DNA from: Bacteroidota bacterium
GTDB lineage: Bacteria; Bacteroidota; Bacteroidia; Chitinophagales; Chitinophagaceae
Reading direction: 5' to 3'
DNA: 36,867 nucleotides
Assembly: GCA_025356235.1 (NCBI GenBank)
Contig: JANXUL010000028.1
Location: forward strand, 1 to 36,867
In this document: positions 36,001 through 36,867 of the stretch, piece after piece
Layout: every line of letters begins with the position of its first letter
How positions within the stretch are numbered: the stretch's first letter is position 1
Notes under the pieces: generated by a model
What the model was told of the DNA's origin: nothing
What the model saw: only the letters and a program-made list of their open reading frames with translations
Database searches by the model: none
Program-made: the position numbers and the translations under genes

Positions 36001-36467
36001 GCGACTGTACCATTGATACCGATCTGGAAATATTAATTCCGGATAGTTATGTAGAAAGTATTACAGAGCGCCTGTCACTCTATACCCGTCTGGATAATTG
36101 CGAAAAAGAAGATGAATTACTGGATTTTCACAAAGAAATGCTCGACAGGTTTGGCTCCATTCCACCCCAGGTGGAGGATTTATTTACAACCGTCAGGTGC
36201 CGCTGGCTGGCTGTACAACTTGGATTTGAAAAAATGACATTGAAGGATGCTATCCTGCGCTGTTATTTTATTAACCGCCCCGATTCGCCTTATTTCGAAT
36301 CCCAATTATTTAAAAAAGTATTGGCTTACCTGCAAACCGGCACCAATAAAGCGCGCCTCAAACAAACCGGAAGAATGTTCCTTTTAATTGTAGACGATGT
36401 GAAGGAAATGGAGGCCATGCATAGGTTTTTAAAACAGATGCATAAAGAAGTGGTGGGTTTGCAATAA
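33072..36467 (+). CDS. mfd: Transcription-repair coupling factor Mfd
   Basis: 1131 aa; PGDYVTHIDHGVGTYSGLQKIE (RNAP-interaction domain), CGDVGFGKTEIAIRAAFK, LTATPIPRTLQFSLMG, QLRGRVGRS, TRCF C-terminal domain. Confidence 0.97.
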   Translation: MNLNVLLEQYQNSPHLFQLADKLSFAQTQQLYLKNLQGSSSEFVVSAVFMHPNCQQLNHLVVVNDAEEAAYFHNTLENLTNALDLFYFPSSFKNRKNFRLLNSSHVMLRTEALTKLSAGGNRKIIVTYPEALFEKVVLPKTLSSNIISIKTNDTINLNSLMDLFVMYGFDRTDFVYEPGQFALRGGILDIYSFGNEKPYRVELFGNEVDSIRIFDPETQLSERKLLQVNIIPNVETQFDSGEKVSLLDFVSENTIVWLKDWDVIKEKIIQQEEDLAGFINILDSGYRMQNSDDEDDTKVVKEVSWNDFVKAETIEQLLLSRHIVEFGFKPNLSTVEIEFKTKIQPSFNRRFDLLISNLKAHEAEGYNIYIFAEQARQLERLNSIFVDLQTEIQFVPLVTGIHEGFIDEELKVVCYTDHQIFQRYHKYKIKQAYNKNKALTLKTLRDLQPGDYVTHIDHGVGTYSGLQKIEANGRVQEAVRIIYKDSDILYVNINSLHKISKYTGKEGTVPKINKLGSDVWTRLKEKTKIKVKEIAFDLIKLYAQRKSQQGFAHTPDTYMQTELEASFIYEDTPDQSKATADVKKDMESESPMDRLVCGDVGFGKTEIAIRAAFKSVVDGKQAAVLVPTTILAFQHFKTFSDRLKDFPVTVDYINRFRSSKEKKEILKRLEEGKVDIIIGTHGLLGKEAKFKDLGVMIIDEEQKFGVAHKEKLKTLKTNVDCLTLTATPIPRTLQFSLMGARDLSIINTPPPNRQPIQTEVRLFNDDFIRDAIYYETERGGQVFFIHNRVQGLAEMSAMIQGLCPDLSIGFAHGQLDGHELEERILDFIDKKYDVLVCTNIVESGVDIPNVNTIIVNNAHHFGLSDLHQLRGRVGRSNKKAFCYLLGPPISTLPTDSRKRLQTLEQFSDLGSGFQIAMRDLDIRGAGNLLGGEQSGFMAEIGFEMYQKILEEAIRELKRTSFKDLFKEEISKQDDFVSDCTIDTDLEILIPDSYVESITERLSLYTRLDNCEKEDELLDFHKEMLDRFGSIPPQVEDLFTTVRCRWLAVQLGFEKMTLKDAILRCYFINRPDSPYFESQLFKKVLAYLQTGTNKARLKQTGRMFLLIVDDVKEMEAMHRFLKQMHKEVVGLQ

Positions 36468-36468
36468 A

Positions 36469-36861
36469 TCAGCTCTTACTGATCAGGTTAATGAGTATTA
36501 ATTTGGCTACTCCTGGATCAACGATTACCGTATCATGCTCAAAATCTAATTTCAAGCACCATTTCTGCATGGTGTTGGCCCCAATAATCACTTCTTCACT
36601 AAGTCCGGGCACTACCAAAAATTCATCACTTAACCGAATATCCTCATGATAAAAATCCAGTGTTGTGCGGCTTGTAATTTCCATATATACAGTATCGCTT
36701 GCCGTTGCTAATCGCATGGGGGTATGAATAGGTGTTAGCATTTCTAAATCTTCCACCAATGTTTCATTTATGCAAGAATAATTTGCGCCACTATCAAATA
36801 ATGCATAAAGATTTTTTTCTCCTTTACTGCCTTCGAAACGTAATGGGATGCGGATGATCAT
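36469..36861 (-). CDS. Retropepsin-like (clan AA) aspartic protease family protein
   Basis: 130 aa; LFDSGANYSCIN active-site motif, SEEVIIGANTMQKWCLKLDFEHDTV. Confidence 0.8.
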   Translation of the reverse strand: MIIRIPLRFEGSKGEKNLYALFDSGANYSCINETLVEDLEMLTPIHTPMRLATASDTVYMEITSRTTLDFYHEDIRLSDEFLVVPGLSEEVIIGANTMQKWCLKLDFEHDTVIVDPGVAKLILINLISKS

Positions 36862-36867
36862 GGTAAC

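Overview
This looks like a Bacteroidota chromosome segment, probably Chitinophagaceae-like: low-GC, TAnnTTTG promoter boxes, T9SS C-terminal domains and a Bacteroides-type TraN. That taxonomic call is inference from sequence style. The left ~3.9 kb is the tail of an integrative conjugative element: a 3' TraN fragment, two related element-specific proteins, a small winged-helix-like protein and an excisionase-like HTH protein. It is followed by a terminator, a tandem palindrome and a tRNA-Leu(TAG) on the minus strand. The rest is mostly chromosomal: PAS histidine kinase, two serine hydrolases, RhlE-type helicase, a YceI/cytochrome c/DUF5777 cluster, fRMsr-like GAF protein, a flippase, an MbnP-like protein plus MauG/MbnH-like di-heme peroxidase, ArfB, Dtd, truncated hemoglobin, MazG-like NTP pyrophosphohydrolase, BrkB, aminopeptidase P, GlyRS, FNR-like reductase, T9SS-secreted proteins including an S8 protease, Mfd and a retropepsin-like protease. 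I saw no CRISPR array, rRNA, or obvious defense system. The items most worth a second look are the MbnP/MbnH-like pair translationally coupled to arfB, the S8 protease with an apparent Asp-to-Glu change at the catalytic Asp position, the shared modules in the conjugative element proteins, the tandem ATTTGCAAAT palindromes at the element/tRNA junction, and three distinct intergenic hairpin-type repeats. All family assignments were made by eye, without a database search.
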